NCBI GenBank assembly: GCA_946496415.1
Contig: CAMMGP010000055.1
Span: 1 to 7,195 of the forward strand
Origin: an uncultured Clostridia bacterium
GTDB lineage: Bacteria > Bacillota > Clostridia > Christensenellales > Aristaeellaceae
Direction: 5' to 3'
Length of the DNA: 7,195 nucleotides
The notes below the pieces were generated by a model. That model was not told the origin of the DNA, searched no databases, and saw only the letters and a program-made list of their open reading frames with translations. Positions within the stretch are counted from its first letter, which is position 1, and the number at the start of each line of letters is the position of its first letter. A program made the position numbers and the translations under genes. This document shows positions 1 through 5,613 of this stretch, piece by piece.

Positions 1-159
1 GGCGCGATCATCTCCGGCGGCAAGGGCACGGCGGCAGGCAAGATCGCCGCTCTGCGCGCCGCGGGCGCGGTGGTGGCGGACACACCGGACAAGATCGGCG
101 CGGCGCTCGTCGAGGCAGTCAAAAATGCCGGCATCTACGAAGCTGTGAAGACGAAATAG
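1..159 (+). CDS. sucD: Succinyl-CoA synthetase (ADP/GDP-forming) alpha subunit, C-terminal fragment
   Basis: The window opens inside a plus-strand reading frame that encodes 52 residues, begins GAIISGGKGTA and ends in TAG. This matches the C-terminus of the succinyl-CoA ligase alpha subunit, where the active-site loop reads GHAGAII followed by a GGKGTA stretch. The catalytic histidine that carries the phosphate would therefore lie about two residues upstream, outside the window. The visible part is the end of the ligase domain: an alternating helix/strand stretch (KIAALRAAGAVVADTPDKIGAALVEAVKNAG) typical of this fold. The enzyme interconverts succinyl-CoA and succinate with nucleotide phosphorylation, as a heterodimer or heterotetramer with SucB/SucC. 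The beta subunit is probably further left, but this cannot be seen. A hairpin terminator follows 7 bases after the stop. The family call is firm; another acyl-CoA synthetase of the same superfamily cannot be wholly excluded from a fragment. Confidence 0.88.
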   Translation, partial: GAIISGGKGTAAGKIAALRAAGAVVADTPDKIGAALVEAVKNAGIYEAVKTK

Positions 160-166
160 CAAACAG

Positions 167-202
167 AAGCGGCGAGGCAACAGTCCCGCCGCTTGATTTT
201 TT
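167..202 (+). terminator. Rho-independent terminator after sucD, possibly bidirectional
   Basis: A perfect 8-bp stem (AAGCGGCG at 167-174 with CGCCGCTT at 187-194) closes a 12-base loop and is followed on the plus strand by GA and six T residues (197-202). It starts 7 bases after the sucD stop, so it ends that transcript. The convergent efflux ATPase gene stops at 204 on the other strand, and no other hairpin separates the two genes. On the minus strand the same stem is followed only by a weak, interrupted T run (CTGTTTGCTATTT), so termination in that direction is plausible but less certain. Confidence 0.8.
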
Positions 203-203
203 C

Positions 204-2048
204 TCACGCCTTCGGCGCGCGCAGCGCCCGCATGGCGTTCAAGATGGCGATCACGGAAACGCCCACGTCGGCGAACACCGCCTCCCACATGTTGGCCACG
301 CCGAACGCGCCCAATACCATCACCAGCAGTTTCACCGCCAGCGCAAAGACCACGTTCTGCCGCACGATGCCGCGCGTCTTGCGGGCGATGCGGATGGCGT
401 CTGCCAACTTGGAGGGCTTGTCGTCCATGAACACCACGTCAGCGGCCTCGATGGCCGCGTCCGAGCCCATGCCGCCCATGGCCACGCCTACGTCGGCGCG
501 AGAGAGCACCGGCGCGTCGTTGATGCCGTCGCCGACGAACACCAGCGCGCCCTTGTCGCTCTTTTCTTTCAAGAGCGCCTCCACGCGCTCCACCTTGTCC
601 GCGGGCAAAAGCTGCGCGTGTACCTCGTCCAGACCCAGCTCCGCGCCCACGCGCTCGCCCACGGCCTGCGCGTCGCCCGTGAGCATCACGGTCTTTTGAA
701 CGCCCAGTTCCTTGAGTTTGCGGATGGCCTCCGCCGCGTCGGGCTTCACTTCGTCGGAGATGACCAGGTGCCCGGCGTAGAGACCGTCCACCTCCACGTG
801 CACCGTCGTGCCCACGTGGTGGCAGGGGTGCCACTTCGCGCCCAGTTCGTCCATCAGCTTGGAATTGCCCACGCACACGTTTCTTCCGTCGATCTCGGCG
901 CGCACGCCGCGCCCGGCCAGTTCCTCCACCGCGCCGACGCGGCTTTGGTCGATCTCCTCGCCGTAGGCCTCGCGGATGGAGCGGGAGATGGGATGATCGG
1001 AATAACTCTCCGCGTACGCCGCCAGTTCCAAAAGCTCCGCCTCGGAGATCTTGTCGGGATGGATGGCGGTGACGTTGAACACGCCCTTGGTCAGCGTGCC
1101 CGTCTTGTCAAAGACGACGATCTCCGCCTGCGAAAGCGTCTCCAGATAGCTGCCGCCCTTGACGAGTATGCCGTCGCGCGAAGCCCCGCCGATGCCGCCG
1201 AAGAAACTCAAAGGCACGGAGATGACCAGCGCGCAGGGGCAGGAGACGACCAGGAAGATCAGCGCCCGCGTCCACTGGCTCCAATCGCCGCTGACGAGCG
1301 AGGGCACCACCGCAAGCAGCACCGCGGCAATGACCACGCAGGGCGTGTACACGCGGGCGAACTTGGTGATGAAGTTCTCCGCGCGCGCCTTCTTGCTGCC
1401 GGCGTTCTCCACCAGGTCGAGGATCTTGGAAACGGTCGATTCGCCGAACGCCTTCGTCACGCGCACGCGCAAAAGCCCGCTCTGGTTGACGCAGCCGCTG
1501 ATGACGTCGTCGCCCTCGCCCACGTCGCGGGGCAGGCTCTCGCCCGTCAGCGCCGCGGTGTCCAGCGTCGAGCGCCCTTCCAGCACCACGCCGTCCAGCG
1601 GCACGCGCTCGCCGGGTTTGACCACGATGACGTCGCCCACGGCCACCTCGTCGGGATCGACCTTCTCCGCTTTGCCGTCGCGCTCCAGATTGGCGTAGTC
1701 CGGCCGTATCTCCATCAACTGGGAGATGGACTGCCGCGAGCGCCCCACCGCGTAGGACTGGAACAGTTCGCCCACCTGATAAAACAGCATCACGAACACG
1801 GCCTCGGGGTATTCGCCGGTGGCAAACGCGCCCACCGTGGCCAGCGCCATGAGGAAGTTTTCGTCAAACACCTGCCCGTGGGCGATGTTGCGCGCCGCCT
1901 TCCACAAAACGTCCCAGCCGATCACGGCGTAGGGCACGAGGAAGGATAAAAGCCGCCATATCCCCTTAAGCGGCGAGAGCGCGCAGGCGATCAACAGCGC
2001 CGCGCTGACGATTATCCGCGCAAGCATCTTCTTGTGTTTCCGGCTCAT
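204..2048 (-). CDS. cadA: P1B-type zinc/cadmium/lead-exporting ATPase (CadA/ZntA type) without an N-terminal HMA domain
   Basis: This 614-residue membrane ATPase would pump Zn2+, Cd2+ or Pb2+ out of the cytoplasm using ATP. Visible motifs in order are: hydrophobic helices from residue 11, actuator motif TGES 168-171, metal-binding CPC 270-272 in a membrane helix, phosphorylation motif DKTGT 314-318 (D314), the P1B-specific SDHPIS around 350-355, TGD 457-459 and GDGINDAP 506-513. Lys573 (AVKLL) and Asp594 (FADVG) correspond to the conserved Lys and Asp of ZntA-class pumps, which favours divalent Zn/Cd/Pb over copper. The family often carries one or more N-terminal HMA domains and then exceeds 700 residues. 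Here the protein starts almost directly at the membrane region, and an HMA protein is encoded separately just upstream. The ATG at 2046-2048 is set by a strong AAGGAGG (2057-2063) with 8-base spacing. It is the last gene of the repressor-HMA-ATPase operon. A His/Cys cluster (HPCHH, 407-411) lies in the nucleotide-binding domain. Exact metal preference is inferred. Confidence 0.93.
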   Translation of the reverse strand: MSRKHKKMLARIIVSAALLIACALSPLKGIWRLLSFLVPYAVIGWDVLWKAARNIAHGQVFDENFLMALATVGAFATGEYPEAVFVMLFYQVGELFQSYAVGRSRQSISQLMEIRPDYANLERDGKAEKVDPDEVAVGDVIVVKPGERVPLDGVVLEGRSTLDTAALTGESLPRDVGEGDDVISGCVNQSGLLRVRVTKAFGESTVSKILDLVENAGSKKARAENFITKFARVYTPCVVIAAVLLAVVPSLVSGDWSQWTRALIFLVVSCPCALVISVPLSFFGGIGGASRDGILVKGGSYLETLSQAEIVVFDKTGTLTKGVFNVTAIHPDKISEAELLELAAYAESYSDHPISRSIREAYGEEIDQSRVGAVEELAGRGVRAEIDGRNVCVGNSKLMDELGAKWHPCHHVGTTVHVEVDGLYAGHLVISDEVKPDAAEAIRKLKELGVQKTVMLTGDAQAVGERVGAELGLDEVHAQLLPADKVERVEALLKEKSDKGALVFVGDGINDAPVLSRADVGVAMGGMGSDAAIEAADVVFMDDKPSKLADAIRIARKTRGIVRQNVVFALAVKLLVMVLGAFGVANMWEAVFADVGVSVIAILNAMRALRAPKA

Positions 2049-2093
2049 GGCTATGTCCTCCTTCCGCCCGGCGCGTCCGCCCGGGCGCTTTCG

Positions 2094-2312
2094 TTAACGC
2101 ACGATCTCGCAGTCCGGCTCCACCTTGCGGCAGGCCTTGACCGCCTTTTCCACGATCTCGTCAAAGCGCGCGTCGTCGGCCACCAGCGTCAATTTCTGCG
2201 TCATAAAACTCACCTGCACGTCCTCCACGCCGTCGATCTTGCGAATGGCGTCCTCCATCTTGCGCGCGCAGTTGGCGCAGTCCAGATCCCGCAGCTTGAA
2301 CACCTTTTTCAT
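2094..2312 (-). CDS. Free-standing heavy-metal-associated (HMA) domain protein
   Basis: This is a 72-residue soluble protein consisting of a single HMA domain of the beta-alpha-beta-beta-alpha-beta type. The metal-binding loop reads LRDLDCANCARKM, with Cys12 and Cys15 as ligands and Asp11 just before the first cysteine. An acidic residue here is typical of the Zn/Cd-type HMA domains of CadA/ZntA and differs from the MxCxxC of copper chaperones. The rest (IRKIDGVEDVQVSFMTQKLTL) follows the usual fold. Two further cysteines (C49, C60) lie near the C-terminus. The start is the ATG at 2310-2312, preceded by GGAGGG at good spacing; a longer open frame upstream runs through the repressor gene and is not coding. 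It lies 35 bases after the repressor stop and 45 bases before the ATPase start, so it is in the same operon. Its likely job is to bind or hand metal to the ATPase, acting as the missing N-terminal domain. The family is firm; the role is inferred from context. Confidence 0.88.
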   Translation of the reverse strand: MKKVFKLRDLDCANCARKMEDAIRKIDGVEDVQVSFMTQKLTLVADDARFDEIVEKAVKACRKVEPDCEIVR

Positions 2313-2347
2313 CGTCTTTCCCTCCCGTGCTTCTTTCGTATGATTCG

Positions 2348-2716
2348 TTATTCGCTGACGTGTTCCATCCCCTGATCGAGGATGGAGGTCACGTGGTCGT
2401 CGGCAAGCGAGTAGAAAATGTTCTTGCCCTCCCGGCGCGATTTCACCAGCTTGTTGCCCTTGAGGATGCGCAGCTGATGCGATACCGCCGTGGAGGTCAT
2501 GTTGAGCAGCTGGGCGATGTCGCACACGCACATCTCCGCCTCGAACAGCGCGTAGAGGATCTTGATGCGCGTGGAATCGCCGAACACCTTGAAAAGCTCG
2601 GCCAGGTCGTAGAGCTGATCTTCCGCGGGCATCAGCGCAAGCGCCCGGCGCACCGTGTCCTCATGCACGAACTGGAACTCGCAGGTCTCCAGAGGCAGAT
2701 CCCTGAACTCCGACAT
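2348..2716 (-). CDS. cadC: ArsR/SmtB-family metal-responsive repressor, CadC-like
   Basis: This 122-residue dimeric winged-helix repressor would release DNA on binding Zn/Cd/Pb. Two known sensor sites can be read. The alpha-3N thiolate site is EMCVCD with Cys63 and Cys65, plus Cys12 in an N-terminal TCE motif like that around Cys7 of staphylococcal CadC. The alpha-5 zinc site at the C-terminus has Asp106, His108, His119 and Glu122, matching SmtB Asp104, His106, His117 and Glu120 with a constant offset of two. The helix-turn-helix is near residues 68-87 (LLNMTSTAVSHQLRILKGNK), and the wing contains REGKNIFYSL. The counterpart of CadC Cys11 is absent. I prefer the ATG at 2714-2716. A GTG three codons upstream (2723-2725) lies only two bases from the AAAGG and would be too close to it, whereas the ATG is 11 bases away. 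As first gene of the operon behind its own operator it should be autoregulated. The symbol rests on family and context. Confidence 0.92.
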   Translation of the reverse strand: MSEFRDLPLETCEFQFVHEDTVRRALALMPAEDQLYDLAELFKVFGDSTRIKILYALFEAEMCVCDIAQLLNMTSTAVSHQLRILKGNKLVKSRREGKNIFYSLADDHVTSILDQGMEHVSE

Positions 2717-2731
2717 CGTTCTCACGACCTT

Positions 2732-2755
2732 TCATTTGAACATCTATTCAAATGA
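2732..2755. promoter_or_regulatory. Operator of the cad operon (ArsR/SmtB-type inverted repeat)
   Basis: A perfect 9-bp inverted repeat, TCATTTGAA (2732-2740) and TTCAAATGA (2747-2755), has a 6-base centre CATCTA. The core read on the plus strand, TGAACA-N2-TATTCA, is the arrangement known for SmtB/CzrA-type operators. It overlaps the last bases of the -10 box and the transcription start of the cad promoter, and ends about 15 bases before the repressor start codon. Bound repressor would exclude RNA polymerase. The repeat is seen directly; assignment to the adjacent CadC-like protein is inference. Confidence 0.85.
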
Positions 2756-2780
2756 TAATCCTTTCAAGCGATTTTGTCAA
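2752..2780 (-). promoter_or_regulatory. Sigma-70-type promoter of the cad operon
   Basis: On the minus strand a perfect TTGACA (2775-2780) is followed after exactly 17 bases by TATCAT (2752-2757), five of six to the consensus -10. Transcription would begin inside the inverted repeat operator, about 30 bases before the repressor ATG. The promoter lies after the terminator of the upstream siderophore operon, so the cad genes are an independent unit. Confidence 0.82.
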
Positions 2781-2812
2781 CCCCCGCGCGGCCATTTTCT
2801 CTGTTAAATCCG

Positions 2813-2846
2813 CAAAATAAGGGAGCCGCTGTTACGCGGCCCCCTT
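2813..2846 (-). terminator. Rho-independent terminator of the siderophore transport operon
   Basis: On the minus strand an 11-bp stem (2836-2846 with 2819-2829, one G.T wobble) closes a 6-base loop and is followed by ATTTTG. It begins 17 bases after the stop of the binding-protein gene and closes the four-gene operon before the cad promoter. Confidence 0.85.
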
Positions 2847-2863
2847 GGAATGTCCGGCGCTTG

Positions 2864-3814
2864 TTATTCAGCCAGCAGCGCGCCCTCCAGATCGCCCAGC
2901 ATGATGTCCAGCGCGGTGATGCCGCCTTCGGCAGTGTACCACACGGTGGGGTTGGCAAGGTAGACGATGTGGCCGTCCTTGTAGACGTCCGTGTCCATCA
3001 CCAGTTCGTTTTCGACGATCTCTTTGGCCAGCTGCGCGCCGTCCGTGCCGATGGCGGCGTCGCGGTCAAGCACGAACATGTAGTCCGGGTCGAGTTCCAC
3101 GACCAACTCAAAGGAACTTTCGTTGCCGTGGGTGGCGGTCACGTCGCCGTCGCCGAGGTTGTCAAAGCCGATCTCCACGCTGATGATGGAGCAGCGGCCG
3201 TCGCTGCCGAGGATGTTGAAGCTGCCGCTGGTGCACAGGCCGACGATGGCGTTCTTGCCCTCGGCGAAGGCCGCGAGCGCCTCGATGCGCGCGTCGAAGC
3301 CGGCCATCAGTTCGTCTACCTGCGCCTCAAGGCCGAACATGGAGGCGATGGTCGCCGCGTTGTTGCGCACGCTCTCCACCACGCCGATCTCTGTATCGGT
3401 GGAGAGGAACACCACGGGCGCGATTTCGCTGAGCGCGTCGTAGGAGGCGCTCAATCGACCGCCGATGAAGATGACGTCCGGCTCGCAGGCCATCACTGCT
3501 TCGAGGTCGGCCTCCTTGATGGTGCCAAGGTTGGCAATGGTATCGCCGGGAACATAGGCTTGCAGGTATTCAAGCGTCGTCGTCGCCGAGCCGACCACGC
3601 GGTCGCCCAGCCCAAGGCGGTCGAGTATGTCTAGAGAAGGCATATCGAGGATGGCGATGCGCTGCGGGTCGTAGGGCACTTCCAGTTCGACCGGCTCGCG
3701 CTCGGCGTTCAGGGAAGTGATGGTGACGGTCGCAGGCGCGGCCTCTGCCAGCGCGGCGGTCGCCATGCCCAGCAGCATCAGGGCGGCAAGCAACAGAGAA
3801 ACCAGCTTTTTCAT
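2864..3814 (-). CDS. Iron-siderophore ABC transporter substrate-binding protein (YclQ/FatB/CeuE type)
   Basis: This 316-residue secreted class III binding protein would capture a ferric siderophore and deliver it to the two permeases upstream. Residues 1-23 form a signal peptide (MKKLV, then a Leu/Ala core) with a signal peptidase I site ALA-E. No cysteine is available for a lipobox, which is unusual for a Gram-positive binding protein. The mature part has the two-lobe fold of FecB/TroA proteins: RIAILDMPSLDIL (52-64), LGLGDRVVG (67-75), EPDVIFIGGR (111-120), THGNESSFELV (228-238) and DPDYMFVLDRD (242-252). Arg120, Arg207, His229, Arg251 and Tyr293 fall at the places of CeuE Arg118, Arg205, His227, Arg249 and Tyr288, the anionic-ligand pocket and the two iron-coordinating residues. 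A catecholate cargo is therefore likely. The start ATG has AAAGGAG (3824-3830) at 9 bases. A 66-base gap separates it from the ATPase gene; it holds a possible weak extended -10 (TGGTATAGA, near 3852-3859) without a good -35. No gene symbol is given because the exact cargo is unknown. Confidence 0.9.
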   Translation of the reverse strand: MKKLVSLLLAALMLLGMATAALAEAAPATVTITSLNAEREPVELEVPYDPQRIAILDMPSLDILDRLGLGDRVVGSATTTLEYLQAYVPGDTIANLGTIKEADLEAVMACEPDVIFIGGRLSASYDALSEIAPVVFLSTDTEIGVVESVRNNAATIASMFGLEAQVDELMAGFDARIEALAAFAEGKNAIVGLCTSGSFNILGSDGRCSIISVEIGFDNLGDGDVTATHGNESSFELVVELDPDYMFVLDRDAAIGTDGAQLAKEIVENELVMDTDVYKDGHIVYLANPTVWYTAEGGITALDIMLGDLEGALLAE

Positions 3815-3880
3815 GGGTCGTGTCTCCTTTACACAAAGTACTGAAAGATGGTCTATACCAAAGCGCGTCGCGATCGCGCC

Positions 3881-4633
3881 TCAGTAGTAAATGGAGAGGG
3901 GCTTGCCCTCGATCTCGAGGATCTCGAAATCCACGTTGTAGATCTTCGAGAGTACCTCCTTGTTCATCACCTCGCGCACCGTGCCAAACCTGGCCACCCG
4001 GCCATCGACAAAGGCGCAGATGTAGTCCGAGTAAAAGGCCGCGTAGTTGATCTCGTGCAGCACGAGGATGACCGTCTTGCCCAGATCATCGCAGAGGCGG
4101 CGGACGATCTTCATCATGTTCGTGGCGTGGTAGATGTCCAGGTTGTTGGTCGGCTCGTCCAGCAGCACGTATTCCGTGTCCTGCGCGATGACCATGGCGA
4201 TGAGCGCCCGCTGCCGCTGTCCGCCGGAGAGTTCGTCGATGAAGCGGTCGCGGAAGGGCGCAAGTTCCATGTACTGGATGGCCCGCTCGACGATGGCCAT
4301 ATCCTCCCCGGTCACATGGTTGCCTGAATAGGGGAAGCGCCCGAAGGTCACCAGTTCCTGTACGGTCAATTTCATCTGGATGTTGTTGGACTGGGTGAGG
4401 ATGGCCAGCCGCTTGGCCAGTTCCTTGCTCTTCCAGTGGGAAATATCCTGTCCCTCGAAGTCCACCAGGCCGCTGTCGCGGGCGATGAGGCGGGAAAGTA
4501 TGTTCAGCACCGTGGACTTGCCCGCCCCATTTGGCCCAATCATGGAGATGACCGAGCGCTTGGGAATGTCGAAGCTCACGCCGTCCACCACGGCCTTGCC
4601 GTCGTACTTTTTCGTCAGTTCCTTGACAAACAA
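3881..4633 (-). CDS. Iron-siderophore ABC transporter ATP-binding protein (YclP/FepC type)
   Basis: This 250-residue cytoplasmic ATPase powers import through the FecCD-type permease pair. Landmarks are Walker A GPNGAGKST 33-41, Q-loop Gln81, signature LSGGQ 135-139, Walker B VLLDE 156-160 with the D-loop NNLD just after, and the switch His193 (LVLHE). Length and C-terminal part (VDFEILEIEGKPLSIYY) fit the YclP/FepC group. The start is a TTG at 4631-4633. It is placed 8 bases after AAGGAGG (4642-4648) and only two bases after the stop of the preceding permease gene, and the protein then begins FVKELTKKYDG, exactly where the family begins. The reading frame is open far upstream, to 5722, but that part lies antiparallel to nothing known and overlaps the permease gene in another frame; it is not coding. 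Expression is likely coupled to the permease. Family identity is very firm. Confidence 0.93.
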   Translation of the reverse strand: MFVKELTKKYDGKAVVDGVSFDIPKRSVISMIGPNGAGKSTVLNILSRLIARDSGLVDFEGQDISHWKSKELAKRLAILTQSNNIQMKLTVQELVTFGRFPYSGNHVTGEDMAIVERAIQYMELAPFRDRFIDELSGGQRQRALIAMVIAQDTEYVLLDEPTNNLDIYHATNMMKIVRRLCDDLGKTVILVLHEINYAAFYSDYICAFVDGRVARFGTVREVMNKEVLSKIYNVDFEILEIEGKPLSIYY

Positions 4634-4635
4634 CG

Positions 4636-5613
4636 CTACACCCTCCTTCGTGTGAGCAGAAGATAGAGGAAATACAGCCCGCCGCCCACGGTGATGAACA
4701 CGCTGATGGGCACGGCGTAGGTGAATACGTGCTCGACGATGATCTGCCCGCCCACCAGCACGATCATGCCGAACAGCGCCGAACCGAGGATGAGTTGCGT
4801 GTGGCGGTAGGTGCGCAAAAGCTGCCGGGCGAGATTGGCGATGATCAATCCAAGGAAGGAGATCGGCCCCACCATGGCCGTGGCCACGGCGATGGCCAGC
4901 GTCACGCCCAGCAGCAGGCGGCGGATGCAGCGGTCGTAATCCACGCCGAGGTTGATCGCTTGTTCCTTGCCCAGTGTCAACACGTCCAGCAGCGCAAGTT
5001 CCCTGCGCAAAAGGAAGATCACCGCCGCCAGCACCGCCAGCGCGAAGAGGATGATCTCGGCGTTGACATTGCTGAAACTCGCCACCAGCGTCGTCAGCAG
5101 CGTGTCGTACTCGTTGGGGTCCATCACCCGCGTCATCGTCGATTGCACGCTGGAGAAAAACGAGGTCAGCACCGTGCCCACCAGCAGCACGTAGAGCACG
5201 TTGTGCTTCGTCTTTTTGAACAGGTAGCTGTAAATGAGCGTCGCCGTGACACCCATCAGCACAAGGTCTATGGCGAAGGCGGCGTTGGCGTTGGCCGCCA
5301 GTACGCTTCCCGAGCCTACGCAGAACACCACCGCCGTGTGGATGAGCGTGTAGAGTGAGTTCATGCCCAACAGACAGGGCGTGACGATGGTGTTGTTGAT
5401 GATGGACTGGAACACCAGCGAGGCCCCGCCGATGGCAAAGGCGGTGATGAGCATGACGAGCAGCTTCGGCGCGCGGATGCGCATGGAGTAGGCCAGCAGT
5501 TTCGCGTTGCCAAAGTTGACGTCCACGGTCATGTAGGCCGCCGCCGCCAGCAAAACCAGCGCCGCCATGATGCAGAGTTTTTTGCGGTTGGAGCGCTGCG
5601 CCCTGGTCAGCAT
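4636..5613 (-). CDS. Iron-siderophore ABC transporter permease, FecCD family (YclO type)
   Basis: This 325-residue inner-membrane protein forms half of the translocation channel together with the permease encoded just upstream. It has a basic N-terminus (RAQRSNRKK), a first helix at about 13-30, and about nine to ten hydrophobic segments in all. The conserved MRIRAPKLLVMLITAFAIGGASLVFQSIINN region (44-74) resembles the RLPR..AGA.LA..G...Q signature of FecCD permeases. The ATPase-coupling loop is MVGPISFLGLIIANLARQLL (247-266). It ends with RRRV. The ATG at 5611-5613 has AAGGAGG at 9-base spacing and overlaps the stop of the first permease by 7 bases (ATGCTGA), so the two subunits are probably made in equal amounts. 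Asn-Leu-Ala-Arg in place of the usual Pro-His-Ile-Ala-Arg after GLII is, as far as I recall, typical of the YclO subgroup. Confidence 0.92.
   Translation of the reverse strand: MLTRAQRSNRKKLCIMAALVLLAAAAYMTVDVNFGNAKLLAYSMRIRAPKLLVMLITAFAIGGASLVFQSIINNTIVTPCLLGMNSLYTLIHTAVVFCVGSGSVLAANANAAFAIDLVLMGVTATLIYSYLFKKTKHNVLYVLLVGTVLTSFFSSVQSTMTRVMDPNEYDTLLTTLVASFSNVNAEIILFALAVLAAVIFLLRRELALLDVLTLGKEQAINLGVDYDRCIRRLLLGVTLAIAVATAMVGPISFLGLIIANLARQLLRTYRHTQLILGSALFGMIVLVGGQIIVEHVFTYAVPISVFITVGGGLYFLYLLLTRRRV
4642..4648 (-). promoter_or_regulatory. Ribosome-binding site that fixes the TTG start of the ATPase gene
   Basis: AAGGAGG lies 8 bases before TTG 4631-4633 and inside the last codons of the upstream permease gene. 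No ATG or GTG in the frame lies at a workable distance, so this site decides the start and implies translational coupling. Confidence 0.8.

Noticed and set aside
618..1949. 443-residue plus-strand open frame opposite the efflux ATPase gene
   Set aside because: It is a shadow of a GC-rich gene: the protein is rich in His, Arg, Gln and Ala without any domain, while the minus strand encodes every P1B ATPase motif.
2313..2531. Upstream extension of the HMA protein to 145 residues
   Set aside because: It runs inside the repressor gene in another frame, and the HMA domain starts at the ATG 2310-2312 with its own ribosome-binding site.
2774..3634. 286-residue plus-strand open frame opposite the binding-protein gene
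   Set aside because: Low-complexity His/Val/Ala/Asp composition, no recognisable family and no ribosome-binding site; the minus strand has a clear gene.
3852..3859. Extended -10-like TGGTATAGA before the binding-protein gene
   Set aside because: No acceptable -35 lies 16-18 bases upstream, and the gap fits a normal intra-operon spacing; an internal promoter is possible but not supported.
3869..3878. CGCGATCGCG palindrome between the ATPase and binding-protein genes
   Set aside because: A single short palindrome in GC-rich DNA without a T run or a second copy; not enough to call a terminator, operator or repeat element.
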